In this document: piece by piece, positions 47,345 to 57,177 of the stretch
Position numbering within the stretch: position 1 is the first letter of the stretch
Layout: each line of letters starts with the position of its first letter
Origin: Pseudomonadota bacterium
Lineage (GTDB): Bacteria; Pseudomonadota; Gammaproteobacteria; Burkholderiales; Burkholderiaceae_C
Assembly (NCBI GenBank): GCA_021848345.1
Contig: JAJZUV010000001.1
Location: forward strand, 186,001-250,000
Reading direction: 5' to 3'
Length of the DNA: 64,000 bases
Notes under the pieces: generated by a model
Told to the model about the DNA's origin: nothing
What the model saw: the letters and a program-made list of their open reading frames with translations, nothing else
Databases searched by the model: none
Translations under genes and position numbers: made by a program

Positions 47345-48292
47345 ATGTCTTCCGTATCCTGCTCCCTGAGCGTTCCCACGCTGGAAGTGCGCGCCGAGTC
47401 GGTGCGCCGTGCGTTGCACGCGGCGCGTGTCGAACCCCAATCGCTGGTCGCGCAGCCGGTTCCGCTGCGCATCGTCCAGCAGGCGGCACGCGAGGCGATC
47501 CGCGAACTGGGTGCGGCGCCGCGTCCCGAACTCGCCGAGCGTGCCTGCCTGGTGCGTTTCGACCCGGAGGCCTGGCCGGTGCTGGATTTCCACCGTGGCG
47601 TGCTGACCTGCCTGGCCGCGCATTGGCTGGGCGCCGGGCACGCCTTCGGCCTGTTCGAGCTGGGGCAGGGGGTGTTCCAGCCGGTGGAGCCGGGAGGCCG
47701 GCCGTCCGCGGTCGCGCGCGGCGCGGCGGAGAGCGCCTTTCACACCGAACTCGCGGCGCTGCGCCCGGCCTTCCAGCCCGAACTCGTGTCGCTGAGTTGC
47801 TGCTCGAATCGCGTGCGCGGCAGCGTGGGCGTGGTCGATGCCGCCGAACTGTTCGAGGCCCTGCCCGCGGCCTTGCGCGAGGTGGCGCAGCAGGAGCGCT
47901 TTTGTCACGGCGTCGATCCGGCGCTCGGAGCGGCCTGCCATGGCAGCAGCGAGCCGCGCAGCCTCGTGCGCAGGCTGGAGCACGGCGTGCTGGCCTGCGT
48001 GGACCTGGCCCTCACGCGTCCGGCCCGCGCCGGCGACGCATCCGCGCTGCGGGTGCTGCAGGAGATCGACGCGGCCGCGCGCGATCGCGCGGTATGGCTG
48101 CAGTTGCAGCCCGGCGACGTGCTGTTCCTGCGCAATCATCGGGTGCTGCACGCCGCGCGCGCTCCCCATGGCGCCTGGCAGGCCTTGCGCGTGTACTGGC
48201 GCCAGTCCTTGATCGCGCTGGGCAACTTCGCCGGCAGTACTTCTCCCGGGATGTTCAGCGCCGAGCGCGCCTTGCGTCCGCACGGACGCTGA
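47345..48292 (+). CDS. TauD/TfdA-like Fe(II)/2-oxoglutarate-dependent dioxygenase
   Basis: AAESAFHTELAALRPAFQPELVSLSCCSN (HxE) and LQPGDVLFLRNHRVLHAARAPHGAWQALRVYW. Confidence 0.78.
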   Translation: MSSVSCSLSVPTLEVRAESVRRALHAARVEPQSLVAQPVPLRIVQQAAREAIRELGAAPRPELAERACLVRFDPEAWPVLDFHRGVLTCLAAHWLGAGHAFGLFELGQGVFQPVEPGGRPSAVARGAAESAFHTELAALRPAFQPELVSLSCCSNRVRGSVGVVDAAELFEALPAALREVAQQERFCHGVDPALGAACHGSSEPRSLVRRLEHGVLACVDLALTRPARAGDASALRVLQEIDAAARDRAVWLQLQPGDVLFLRNHRVLHAARAPHGAWQALRVYWRQSLIALGNFAGSTSPGMFSAERALRPHGR

Positions 48293-48349
48293 CAGCCTGC
48301 CGGGGCGGCTTCGCGCCGGGCGCTGCCGCGCCGTCGCGGCGGGGCCGCT

Positions 48350-48820
48350 TCAGCGAGCGGCGGAACCAGCCGCCACGGGCGCGCTGGCGGCGCCCGCCGG
48401 AACGATCATGACCTGGAAGTACAACCGCGCCGACGCGGCTCCGGGGTTGGCCACCGCGGCGCGTGCCACGCCGCCGACGCGGCGATAGCCAAGGCGCTCG
48501 CACTCGGCGACCAGCGCGGCCAGGTCGGAAGGGCTGGGCGCGCGCAGGCTGACGTAGTTGTCGCGCTCGGGGCCGCTGGCGCAACGCTGCGGAGCCTGTT
48601 CGACGGTCTGGGCCGAGGCGGTGACGGCGGCGCGCGGCGCGGCGCCGGTCTGGCCTTGCGCCGGGCGGGGCGTCGCAGGGACGCGCGGCGCCGCGTGGCC
48701 GACGCCGTGGGCCAGGCACGCGGCCACCAGCAGCACGCCGGCGAGCGCGGGCCCGAGCTCGCCGGGCGCGCGCCCTCGGGCGCGGCGCGACGGCCCGGGC
48801 TGCGCGCGCGGCGAGCTCAT
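48350..48820 (-). CDS. Hypothetical exported protein
   Basis: N-terminal hydrophobic segment; ERDNYVSLRAPSPSDLAALVAECERLGYRRVGGVA. Confidence 0.55.
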   Translation of the reverse strand: MSSPRAQPGPSRRARGRAPGELGPALAGVLLVAACLAHGVGHAAPRVPATPRPAQGQTGAAPRAAVTASAQTVEQAPQRCASGPERDNYVSLRAPSPSDLAALVAECERLGYRRVGGVARAAVANPGAASARLYFQVMIVPAGAASAPVAAGSAAR

Positions 48821-49512
48821 GACATGGCGGATTCGGCCAGGGCCGGTTGGCTGGCCTGCCAGTGGGCCAGCGCGGCCATCAGGTCGGCGAAGCGTTCCCC
48901 CTGCACGACCACGTGGGCACGCAGCGCCTGCGCGGCCACGTCGCCCTCGCCGGCGATGATCGCGTCCACCACCGCCTGGTGCTCGGAATACGAGGCGCCG
49001 AGACGGCCTTTCACGCGCAGTTGCAGGCGCCGGTAGGGCCGCAGGCGCCGGCTCAGCGCGAGCGCCTGCTCGCGCAGGAATTCGCTGTGGCTTCCGGCGT
49101 AGATCAGGTGATGGAAGTGTTCGTTGAGGTGGTAGTAGCGATCGGCGTCGCCGTCGCTGCGCGCGGCCTCGCAGGCGCGGTGCGCGGCCAGCAGTTCCAC
49201 GCGCTCCTCGTCGCTCATGCGCCGCGAGGCGTGGCGCCCGCACATCGCCTCGAGTTCGGCCATCACCTCGAACATCTCGATCAGGCGCCGCGCGCCGAGT
49301 TCGGCCACCGCCGCGCCGCGCCGATGGCGCATGTCCACCATGCCCGTGGCGGCGAGTTGCAGCAGGGCCTCGCGCACGGGGGTGCGCGACACCTTGTACT
49401 GGCGGGCCAGTTCGACTTCGTCCAGAGGCGCGCCGGGGGCCAGGGTGCCGGTGGCGATCGATTCCTCGATGCTTTCGCGCAGCTGGTCGGCCAGGGAAGC
49501 ATTCTTGTCCAT
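48817..49512 (-). CDS. GntR/FadR-family transcriptional regulator, probable mdc regulator
   Basis: LDEVELARQYKVSRTPVREALLQLAATGMVDMRHRRGAAV; divergent from mdcA. Confidence 0.9.
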   Translation of the reverse strand: MDKNASLADQLRESIEESIATGTLAPGAPLDEVELARQYKVSRTPVREALLQLAATGMVDMRHRRGAAVAELGARRLIEMFEVMAELEAMCGRHASRRMSDEERVELLAAHRACEAARSDGDADRYYHLNEHFHHLIYAGSHSEFLREQALALSRRLRPYRRLQLRVKGRLGASYSEHQAVVDAIIAGEGDVAAQALRAHVVVQGERFADLMAALAHWQASQPALAESAMS

Positions 49513-49565
49513 GGGCTCCATCCTAGGGGCTGGGATCGGCTTTTGCATCTGCTTACGCCCTGTTG

Positions 49566-49616
49566 TACAGGAAAACCCTGTATGGGTCATACAGGATCTT
49601 GCTGAAAAAATACAGG
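49566..49616. promoter_or_regulatory. Overlapping palindromes, probable GntR operator
   Basis: TACAGG-AAAAC-CCTGTA, CCTGTAT-GGGTC-ATACAGG, and third TACAGG at 49611. Confidence 0.75.
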
Positions 49617-49652
49617 AAACACACTTTTGTATTTTTAGGAGCCGGCTGCATC

Positions 49653-51320
49653 ATGCCCAGCGAATCCGTAGCCCCCCCTTGCGCCCAGGCCCCGCGTTGG
49701 GCGCGTCGCGGCGCCGCGAAGGCCGAGCGACTGGGCGCCGTGGCGCATCTGGCGGACGGATGCGTGCTCCCCACCCGCAGCCTGGAGCAGGCGCTCGGCC
49801 TGTTGCTGCGTCCCGGCGACCGCGTGGCCCTGGAGGGCAACAACCAGAAGCAGGCGGATTTCCTGTCGCGCAGCCTGGCGCGCCTGGATCCCGCGCGGGT
49901 GCACGACCTGCACCTGCTGATTTCCAGCATCAGCCGTCCCGAGCACCTGGATCTGTTCGAGCGCGGCATCGCGCGGCGCCTGGACTTTTCCTTCGCCGGC
50001 CCGCAGAGCCTGCGCGTGGCCCAGCTCATCGAGGACGGCCGTCTGGAGGTGGGCGCGATCCACACCTACGTCGAGCTGTACGCGCGCATGCTCATCGACC
50101 TGCAGCCCGACGTGGCGCTGGTGTGCGCCGACAAGGCCGACGCGCAGGGCAATCTGTACACCGGGCCGAACACCGAGGACACGCCCACCATCGTCGAGGC
50201 CACGGCCTTCCGCCAGGGCATCGTGATCGCGCAGGTCAACGAGATCTGCGGCGAGCTGCCGCGGGTGGACATTCCCGGCTCGTGGATCGACTTCGTCGTG
50301 GTCGCGGACCGGCCCTTCGCCATCGAACCCCTGTTCACGCGCGACCCTCGCCACATCACCGACCTGCAGGTACTGATGGGCATGATGGCCATCCGGGGCA
50401 TCTACGAGCGCTACGGCGTCAGCTCGCTGAACCACGGCATCGGCTTCGACACCGCGGCCATCGAGCTGCTGCTGCCCACCTACGGCGAATCCCTGGGCCT
50501 GAAGGGAAAGATCTGCCGCAACTGGGCGCTCAACCCGCACCCCACGCTGATCCCCGCGATCGAGAGCGGCTGGGTGGAAAGCGTGCACTGCTTCGGCAGC
50601 GAGGTGGGCATGGAGCGCTACATCGAGGCGCGTCCGGACATCTTCTTCGTGGGCCGCGACGGCAGCCTGCGCTCCAACCGCGTGCTGTGCCAGATGGCCG
50701 GACAGTACGGCGTGGACATGTTCATCGGCTCCACCCTGCAAATGGACGGCGATGCCAATTCCTCCACCGTCACGCTGGGGCGCCTGACGGGATTCGGCGG
50801 AGCCCCGAACATGGGCCACGATCCGCGGGGGCGCCGCCACGCCACGCCGCCCTGGCTGCAGCTGATCACCGCCGACAGCCCCGTGGTGCGCGGACGCAAG
50901 CTGGTGGTGCAGCTCATCGAGACCTTCCAGAGCGGCGGCGTGCCGGCGCTGGTGGAGTCGCTGGACGCGGTGGAGGTGGGGCGCAGGAGCGGCATGCCCA
51001 TCGCGCCGGTGATGATCTACGGCGACGACGTCACGCACGTGGTCACCGAGGAGGGCATCGCCTATCTGTACAAGGCCCAGGGCCAGCAGGAACGGCGCGA
51101 CGCGCTGGCCGCGGTGGCCGGCGTGACCCCAATCGGCCAGCGCGTGAACGCGCAGCGCGTGGAGCAGTTGCGCCAGCGAGGCCTGGTCGCCTTCGCGTCC
51201 GACCTGGGCGTCAGCCCGCTGCAGGCCAAGCGCTCGATGCTGGCCGCGCGCAGCATCGAGGACCTGGTGGCCTGGTCGGACGGCCTGTACCAGCCTCCGG
51301 CACGGTTTCGCAGCTGGTGA
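49653..51320 (+). CDS. mdcA: Malonate decarboxylase subunit alpha
   Basis: CoA-transferase-like protein followed by mdcBCDEGH in order. Confidence 0.95.
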   Translation: MPSESVAPPCAQAPRWARRGAAKAERLGAVAHLADGCVLPTRSLEQALGLLLRPGDRVALEGNNQKQADFLSRSLARLDPARVHDLHLLISSISRPEHLDLFERGIARRLDFSFAGPQSLRVAQLIEDGRLEVGAIHTYVELYARMLIDLQPDVALVCADKADAQGNLYTGPNTEDTPTIVEATAFRQGIVIAQVNEICGELPRVDIPGSWIDFVVVADRPFAIEPLFTRDPRHITDLQVLMGMMAIRGIYERYGVSSLNHGIGFDTAAIELLLPTYGESLGLKGKICRNWALNPHPTLIPAIESGWVESVHCFGSEVGMERYIEARPDIFFVGRDGSLRSNRVLCQMAGQYGVDMFIGSTLQMDGDANSSTVTLGRLTGFGGAPNMGHDPRGRRHATPPWLQLITADSPVVRGRKLVVQLIETFQSGGVPALVESLDAVEVGRRSGMPIAPVMIYGDDVTHVVTEEGIAYLYKAQGQQERRDALAAVAGVTPIGQRVNAQRVEQLRQRGLVAFASDLGVSPLQAKRSMLAARSIEDLVAWSDGLYQPPARFRSW

Positions 51321-51325
51321 CGGGG

Positions 51326-52213
51326 ATGCAAGCCGCCCGCTGTTTCGACGTCGACGCGCACCCGAGCGCGCGGTCCCAGGCCTGCTGGCTGGCCGATCGC
51401 GCGGTGCAGGCACTGCGCGACGAGGCCCTGCTCAGCCCCAAGCCCGCGCTGGTCGACGCGCGCGGCAGCGGCGCGCATGCCGACCTGGACCTGCCGCGCA
51501 TGCTGCGTTCGGCCGGTTCCCTGCGCCGGCCCTTCGTCGACATGGCGCTGGCGGGCCTCGGGGCGAGTCCCGACGGCGCGCTGCGCACGCGCCTGGCCGC
51601 CATCGGTCGCGTGGCCGAGCAGCGCATGCTGCTGGCCACCCAGGGCAGCAACGCGCACCGCGGCGCGATCTGGGCCCTTGGCCTGTTGCTGGGAGCGCGC
51701 GCCTCGCGCGGCGCGGAGGCCGACGCGCAGGAAGTGTGCGAGACCGCCGCGCGCATCGCCGCGCACGACGACGCGGCGCAGGCGCCGAGCCCGAGCAGCC
51801 ACGGCGCGCGCGCGATGCGCCGTTTCGGCGTGGGCGGTGCGCGCGGCCAGGCCTGCGCCGGTTTTCCGCAAGTGCTGGGCGCCGGCCTGCCGACGCTGCG
51901 CCGGCGCCTGGCCGCGGGCGCGCGGGTCGAGCATGCGCGACTGGATGCGCTGCTCGCCATCATGGCCGAACTCGACGACACCTGTCTGTTGCATCGGGGC
52001 GGCGAGGCGGCGCTGCTGGCGGCGCGGCGCGGCGCGGCCCGCGTGCTGGCGCTGGGCGGCGCCGGCAGCGCCGCGGGCCACGCCGAGCTGCTGATGCTGG
52101 ACGCCGAGCTGCTGGCGCGCAAGGCCTCGCCCGGCGGCAGCGCGGACCTGCTCGCGGCCTGTCTGTTCCTGCATGCCGTGACCCCGAGCCCAAACCCATC
52201 GAACCACGCTTGA
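51326..52213 (+). CDS. mdcB: Triphosphoribosyl-dephospho-CoA synthase
   Basis: LLSPKPALVDARGSGAHADLDL; TQGSNAHRGAIWALGLL; AELDDTCLLHRGG. Confidence 0.93.
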   Translation: MQAARCFDVDAHPSARSQACWLADRAVQALRDEALLSPKPALVDARGSGAHADLDLPRMLRSAGSLRRPFVDMALAGLGASPDGALRTRLAAIGRVAEQRMLLATQGSNAHRGAIWALGLLLGARASRGAEADAQEVCETAARIAAHDDAAQAPSPSSHGARAMRRFGVGGARGQACAGFPQVLGAGLPTLRRRLAAGARVEHARLDALLAIMAELDDTCLLHRGGEAALLAARRGAARVLALGGAGSAAGHAELLMLDAELLARKASPGGSADLLAACLFLHAVTPSPNPSNHA

Positions 52214-52215
52214 AC

Positions 52216-52506
52216 ATGGAAAACCTCGAATTCGAATTCCGGGCGGAGCACCCCGTGGCGCAGCGAGCGCATGTCGGGGTGGTGGGCTCGGGAGACCTGG
52301 AAATCCTCATCGAACCCGCCGACGCCGGCGCGCGCGTGCAGGTGTGCACCAGCGTCGACGGCTACGGCGAGATCTGGCGCCGCGTGTTGCAGCGCTTCTT
52401 CGAACGCCATCCGGTCGCCGCCTCGTTGCGGATCAACGATTTCGGCGCCACGCCGGGAGTCGTCGCGCTGCGCCTGGAACAAGCCCTGGAGGCATCGCGC
52501 CCATGA
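52216..52506 (+). CDS. mdcC: Malonate decarboxylase acyl carrier protein (delta)
   Basis: 96 aa MENLEFEFRAEHPVAQRAHVGVVGSGDLEIL; operon position. Confidence 0.93.
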   Translation: MENLEFEFRAEHPVAQRAHVGVVGSGDLEILIEPADAGARVQVCTSVDGYGEIWRRVLQRFFERHPVAASLRINDFGATPGVVALRLEQALEASRP

Positions 52507-53384
52507 ACGCCTTGCAGACCGCGCCGCGCCCCGCCGTGCTGGGGCGCCGGAGTTTCATCGAAATGAGCGCGCGCGAGCGCGCCGCCGCCTTGCTCGATCC
52601 CGAGGGCCAGCGCGAATTGCTCGGCCCCTTCGATGGCCTGCAGTCGCCCTGGCTGCCGCGTCAGGGCATCGTGCCGCAGTCGGACGACGGCGTGGTCGTG
52701 CTGCGCGGGCGACTGGGCGGGCGCGACGCGGTGGTGGCCGCGCTGGAAGGGCGCTTCCAGGGCGGCAGCATCGGCGAGGTGTGCGGGGCCAAGATCGCCG
52801 CCGCGCTGGAACTCGCGCTGCGCGACTGCGAGGCCGGGCGCCCGGTGTTGCCGGTGCTGCTGCTGGAGACCGGAGGCGTGCGCCTGCAGGAGGCCAATCT
52901 GGGGCTGGCGGTGATCGCCGAGATCCAGTCCGCGGTCGTCGCGCTGCGCCGCCATGTGCCGGTGGTGGCGGCGATCGCCGGGTTGGTGGGCTGCTTCGGC
53001 GGCATGTCCCTGGTGGCCGGGCTGTGCTCGCACATCGTGATCACCCGTCAGGCGCGCCTGGGCATGAACGGCCCCGAGGTGATCGAGCAGGAGGCGGGCG
53101 TCGAGGAACTCGACGCCGGCGACCGCCAGCTGGTGTGGAGCCTGATCGGCGGCGAGCAGCGCGTGGCCACCGGGCTGGCCGACGCGCTGGTGGACGACGA
53201 CGCCGCGCAGGTGCGCGAGCAGGTGCTGGGCTTCGCGCTGGGAACGCCGTCCGAGGCGCGCAGCGCCCAGGTGAGCTTCTGGCGCGCGCGCGTCGACGCG
53301 CTGGCGAAGCAGGAGGATCTGAGCCCGAAGGCCTTGCGCGAGGCCTGGGAGACGCCGCACAGCGCGCAAGGAGACAAGCCATGA
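52503..53384 (+). CDS. mdcD: Malonate decarboxylase subunit beta
   Basis: Carboxyltransferase-like; LLLETGGVRLQEANLGLAVIAEI. Confidence 0.95.
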   Translation: MNALQTAPRPAVLGRRSFIEMSARERAAALLDPEGQRELLGPFDGLQSPWLPRQGIVPQSDDGVVVLRGRLGGRDAVVAALEGRFQGGSIGEVCGAKIAAALELALRDCEAGRPVLPVLLLETGGVRLQEANLGLAVIAEIQSAVVALRRHVPVVAAIAGLVGCFGGMSLVAGLCSHIVITRQARLGMNGPEVIEQEAGVEELDAGDRQLVWSLIGGEQRVATGLADALVDDDAAQVREQVLGFALGTPSEARSAQVSFWRARVDALAKQEDLSPKALREAWETPHSAQGDKP

Positions 53385-54199
53385 GCACGCCCCGGAGCCG
53401 AGGCAGGATCTGGTTCGACCATCTGGCCGCGGACGCCAGGCGCGTGGACGGCCTGCCGCCGTCGGTGCTGGCGGCCGACGGCACCCTGGACGGCGGCCCG
53501 GCGCGCTTCCTGGCCGTCGTGCCCGACCCCTCCAGCCCCTTCGCCAGGGCGCGCCAGGGCGAGGTCGGCCTGCGCGAGGCCTGGGGTCTGGCCGCGGCGG
53601 TGCGCCAGGCGTTGCGGGAGGACGGCGACGGGGCACGCCGCGCGCTGGTCGCCGTGGTGGACGTGCGCGGCCAGGCCTACGGGCGGCGCGAGGAGATGCT
53701 GGGCATCCATCTCGCCTGCGCCGCCGCCGTGGACGCCTACGCCAGTGCGCGCCAGGCGGGACACAAGGTGGTCGCGCTGCTGGTGGGGGGCGGCATGTCG
53801 GGGGCTTTCCTGGCGCACGGCTACCAGGCGCAGCGCCTGCTCGCGCTGGACGATCCCGGCGTGACCGTGCATGCGATGGGCCGCGAGGCGGCGGCCCGGG
53901 TCACGCGGCGCAGCCTGGCCGAACTCGACGAGCTCGCAGGCGCCCAGCCGCCGATGTCCTATCGCATCGCCGACTATGCGGGGCTGGGCCTGCTGCACAG
54001 GCTGATCGCCGGGGTGGACGCGCAGGCTCCCAGCGCGCAACAGGTGGAACGGGTGCGCGAGTCCCTGGTCGAGGCGCTGCGCGACATCGGGGCCGGGGAG
54101 CGCGACCTTTCGGTGCGCTGGACCGCGGCGCGCGCCCGCGAAGGGCGCGCCGCCTCGGTCGAGGTGCGGCGGCGCATGGCCGAACAATGGACGCGTTGA
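53381..54199 (+). CDS. mdcE: Malonate decarboxylase subunit gamma
   Basis: VVDVRGQAYGRREEMLGIHLACAAAVDAYASARQAGHKVVALLVGGGMSGAFLAHGYQA. Confidence 0.95.
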   Translation: MSTPRSRGRIWFDHLAADARRVDGLPPSVLAADGTLDGGPARFLAVVPDPSSPFARARQGEVGLREAWGLAAAVRQALREDGDGARRALVAVVDVRGQAYGRREEMLGIHLACAAAVDAYASARQAGHKVVALLVGGGMSGAFLAHGYQAQRLLALDDPGVTVHAMGREAAARVTRRSLAELDELAGAQPPMSYRIADYAGLGLLHRLIAGVDAQAPSAQQVERVRESLVEALRDIGAGERDLSVRWTAARAREGRAASVEVRRRMAEQWTR

Positions 54200-54831
54200 A
54201 TCCGGGGAACGGAGCGCAGGTGCACGATCTGCTGCGCCTGGTCTCGCCGCGGACCTTGCATTGGGAACAGGCGCCGCAAGCCTGGGCGCGGCAGGCGCTG
54301 GCGGCGGCGCCCTGGGTGGTCGCGCGCCGCGCGCCCGCGCGCGCCGGACGCATCGCGGTCGGGGTGCGCGGCGCGCAGCGCACCCAGCGCGCCGCGGCCT
54401 GGGTGGACGCCGCCGACGTGGACGAACTGCTGCGTCCGTCCGAACTGCGCGCTCGCGCCGCGGGCCTGGATGCGGCGCGCCGGGCGCTCGGCGCATTCGG
54501 CGCGTTGGCGCAGCTGGAGCGTGCCTGGGCCGAGATCGGCCCCGGCGACTGGGGCCCGGCGGGCAGCGCGGGCTTCGAGCTGGCCAGCGGATGGGTCTGC
54601 GTCGGCCCTGCCAGCGACCTGGATATCGTGGTGCGGTGCGCGCGTGCTCCGGCGCGCGCGCGAGCGCGCGCCTGGCTCGAAGCCCTGCCCCGGCAGGCGC
54701 AGGCGCGCATCGACGTGTTGCTGGAGTGGCCCGCGGGCGGCGCGGCGCTGGCCGAATTCGCCGCCGGCGGGGCCTACCTGCTGCGCGGCCCGCGCGGCGC
54801 GCGGCTGCGCCCCGCGCCGGGGAGCGCCTGA
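54187..54831 (+). CDS. mdcG: Phosphoribosyl-dephospho-CoA transferase
   Basis: HDLLRL...W...ALAAAPWVVARRAPARAGRIAVGVRG; ASDLDIVVRC nucleotidyltransferase motif. Confidence 0.92.
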   Translation: MDALNPGNGAQVHDLLRLVSPRTLHWEQAPQAWARQALAAAPWVVARRAPARAGRIAVGVRGAQRTQRAAAWVDAADVDELLRPSELRARAAGLDAARRALGAFGALAQLERAWAEIGPGDWGPAGSAGFELASGWVCVGPASDLDIVVRCARAPARARARAWLEALPRQAQARIDVLLEWPAGGAALAEFAAGGAYLLRGPRGARLRPAPGSA

Positions 54832-55775
54832 TGCAGCTGGCTTACCTGTTCCCGGGCCAGGGCGCGCAAACCGAGGGCTACCTGCGGCGCCTGCCCGGGC
54901 ACCCGTGCGTGCGCGAGACCTTGCAGGAGGCTGCCGACGTGCTCGGGGAGGAGCCGCAAGGCTACGACCGCGAACCGGCGCTGCATTCCACGGTGGGCGT
55001 GCAACTGGGCCTGCTGGTGGCCGGCGTCGCCCAGGCGCGCGCGCTGGCCGCCGAGGGCGTGCTGCCCGACGCGGTGGCGGGGCTTTCGGTCGGCGCCTTC
55101 GGCGCGGCCGTGGCCTGCGGCAGCCTGGAATTCCCCGACGCGCTGCGCCTGGTGCGTCTGCGCGCGCGATGCATGCAGGACGATTTTCCACGCGGCTACG
55201 GCATGCTGGCGGTGTCCGGCCTGCGCCAGGTGCCGCTGGAAAGCCTGCTGGAACGGATCAATGCCGGACACGAGGATCCGCGGGCGAGGGTGCATCTGGC
55301 GAACCTCAACGGCGACGCGCAATTCGTGCTGGCCGGCGCGGACGCGCGCCTGGACGAGATCGGCCGCGCGGCGCGCGCGGCCGGCGCGCGCCAGGTCGAG
55401 CGCCTGGCGGTCGCGGTGCCCTCGCATTGCTCGCTGCTGGCGCATTGCGGCGAGGAGCTGGCCCAGGCCCTGCGGGCGCTGCGCCTGCGCGACGCGCGGC
55501 TGCCCTACATGGCCAACACCACGGCACGCGCGCTGCGCGCCGCGGACGACATCGCGCGCGACCTGGCCGAGGGAGTGATGCGGCCGGTGCGCTGGTACGA
55601 CGCCAACCGCCTGCTGCTCGAACTGGGTGTGCAGTGCGTGATCGAGATGCCTCCCGGGCAGGCGCTGGGACGCATGGTGCGGCAGCTCAGCTGCCGCGTG
55701 GAGGTGCTGGCCAGCGAGGAGACGAGCCTGCGCTCGCTGGTCGTGCGAGCGCAACGGGTGCGATCCCGGCAGTAG
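54831..55775 (+). CDS. mdcH: Malonyl-CoA:ACP transacylase of malonate decarboxylase
   Basis: LAYLFPGQGAQTEGYL; GLSVGAFGAAVACG active-site motif. Confidence 0.95.
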   Translation: MQLAYLFPGQGAQTEGYLRRLPGHPCVRETLQEAADVLGEEPQGYDREPALHSTVGVQLGLLVAGVAQARALAAEGVLPDAVAGLSVGAFGAAVACGSLEFPDALRLVRLRARCMQDDFPRGYGMLAVSGLRQVPLESLLERINAGHEDPRARVHLANLNGDAQFVLAGADARLDEIGRAARAAGARQVERLAVAVPSHCSLLAHCGEELAQALRALRLRDARLPYMANTTARALRAADDIARDLAEGVMRPVRWYDANRLLLELGVQCVIEMPPGQALGRMVRQLSCRVEVLASEETSLRSLVVRAQRVRSRQ

Positions 55776-55827
55776 CGGGCGACCATTTCCAGCAAAAGCG
55801 GGATCGACCCGCAAGGAGGAGACGAAC

Positions 55828-57123
55828 ATGAATCAGACCACCGCAGGCGTTGCCGCGCGACCCGCGCGAACACCGCTCAACCCCCAGCAGATCCGCGGCT
55901 TCTGGGCCGCCTGGTTCGGCTGGACCCTGGATGGCATGGACTCGATCATCTACGCACTGGTCCTGGTGCCGGCGCTGGCCGAGTTGCTGCCCAAGTCGGG
56001 CATCGCGCCCACGCCCGCCCACATCGGCCTGGCCGGCTCGATCCTGTTCGCGCTGTTCCTGGTCGGCTGGGGCCTGTCCTTCATCTGGGGCCCGATCGCC
56101 GACCGCTTCGGCCGCACCCGCGTGCTCGCGGCGACCATCTTCGGCTATGCGTTGTTCACCGGCCTGGCGGCGATGTCCCAGAACGTCTGGGAACTCGGGC
56201 TGTTCCGGCTGCTGGCCGGCATCGGCATCGGCGGCGAATGGGCGCTGGCCGGAACCTACGTGGCCGAGTCGTGGCCCGAGGACCGGCGCAAGATGGGGGC
56301 CGGCTTGCTGCAGACGGGCTACTACGCGGGCTTTTTCATCGCCGCGGCGCTGAACTTCACGGTCGGCGCGCACTACGGCTGGCGAGCCATGTTCCTGTGC
56401 GGCCTGTTCCCGGTGGTGGTGTCGATCTACACCATGCTCAAGGTGGGCGAGCCGGACAAGTGGGAGCACGCCGCCAAGCCGACGCGCCGCAGCCCGTTGG
56501 CGGAGATCTTCAACGCCCAGTACCGGCGCCGCACCCTGGTCAACGCCACGCTGCTGACGGTGGCCATCATCGGCCTGTGGGCCGGCGCGGTGTACGAGCC
56601 GGCGGCCATCATCCAGCTGGCGCTCAAGCAGGGCATGAGCCACCTGCAGGCGGTGCACATGGCCTCCATCGGCACCGGCATCCTGTCCATCGGCACCATC
56701 CTGGGCTGCCTGGCGCTGCCGCCGATGGCCGAGCGATTCGGGCGCAAGAACACCTTGTCGGTGTACTTCCTGGGCATGGCGATTTGCATCGTCCTCAGCT
56801 TCGGCTGGGCCTTCTACGTGCCGAACGGTCTGGGCGTGTTCATCGCCACGCTGTTCTTCCTGGGATTCTTCGGGGGCAACTTCGCGATGTTCAGCCTCTG
56901 GCTGCCCGAGCAGTACGAGACCCGGGTACGCGCGACGGCCTTCGCCTTCAACACCTCGATCGGGCGCTTCCTCGGCGCGGTGGTGAACTTCATCCTGGCC
57001 GCGGCGGTCAGCCACATGGGCACGCTGGGCACTCCGGTGGCGTGGACCGCGGTGGCCTTCGTGGCGGGGCTGCTGGTGATTCCCTTCGCGCTGGAAACCC
57101 GGGGCGAGGTGCTGCCGTCCTGA
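55828..57123 (+). CDS. MFS transporter, probable malonate/carboxylate uptake
   Basis: GWTLDGMDSIIYALVLVPAL; DRFGRTRVLAATIFGYALFTGLAA; immediately downstream of mdcH. Confidence 0.87.
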   Translation: MNQTTAGVAARPARTPLNPQQIRGFWAAWFGWTLDGMDSIIYALVLVPALAELLPKSGIAPTPAHIGLAGSILFALFLVGWGLSFIWGPIADRFGRTRVLAATIFGYALFTGLAAMSQNVWELGLFRLLAGIGIGGEWALAGTYVAESWPEDRRKMGAGLLQTGYYAGFFIAAALNFTVGAHYGWRAMFLCGLFPVVVSIYTMLKVGEPDKWEHAAKPTRRSPLAEIFNAQYRRRTLVNATLLTVAIIGLWAGAVYEPAAIIQLALKQGMSHLQAVHMASIGTGILSIGTILGCLALPPMAERFGRKNTLSVYFLGMAICIVLSFGWAFYVPNGLGVFIATLFFLGFFGGNFAMFSLWLPEQYETRVRATAFAFNTSIGRFLGAVVNFILAAAVSHMGTLGTPVAWTAVAFVAGLLVIPFALETRGEVLPS

Positions 57124-57150
57124 GCGGCGCCAGGGCAGGGCGTTGCCCTG

Positions 57151-57177
57151 CCCCCTCCGGTATTTCAACAGCCTGTC
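57151..57177 (-). repeat. Dispersed motif, copy 3
   Basis: Reverse complement GACAGGCTGTTGAAATACCGGAGGGGG. Confidence 0.65.
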
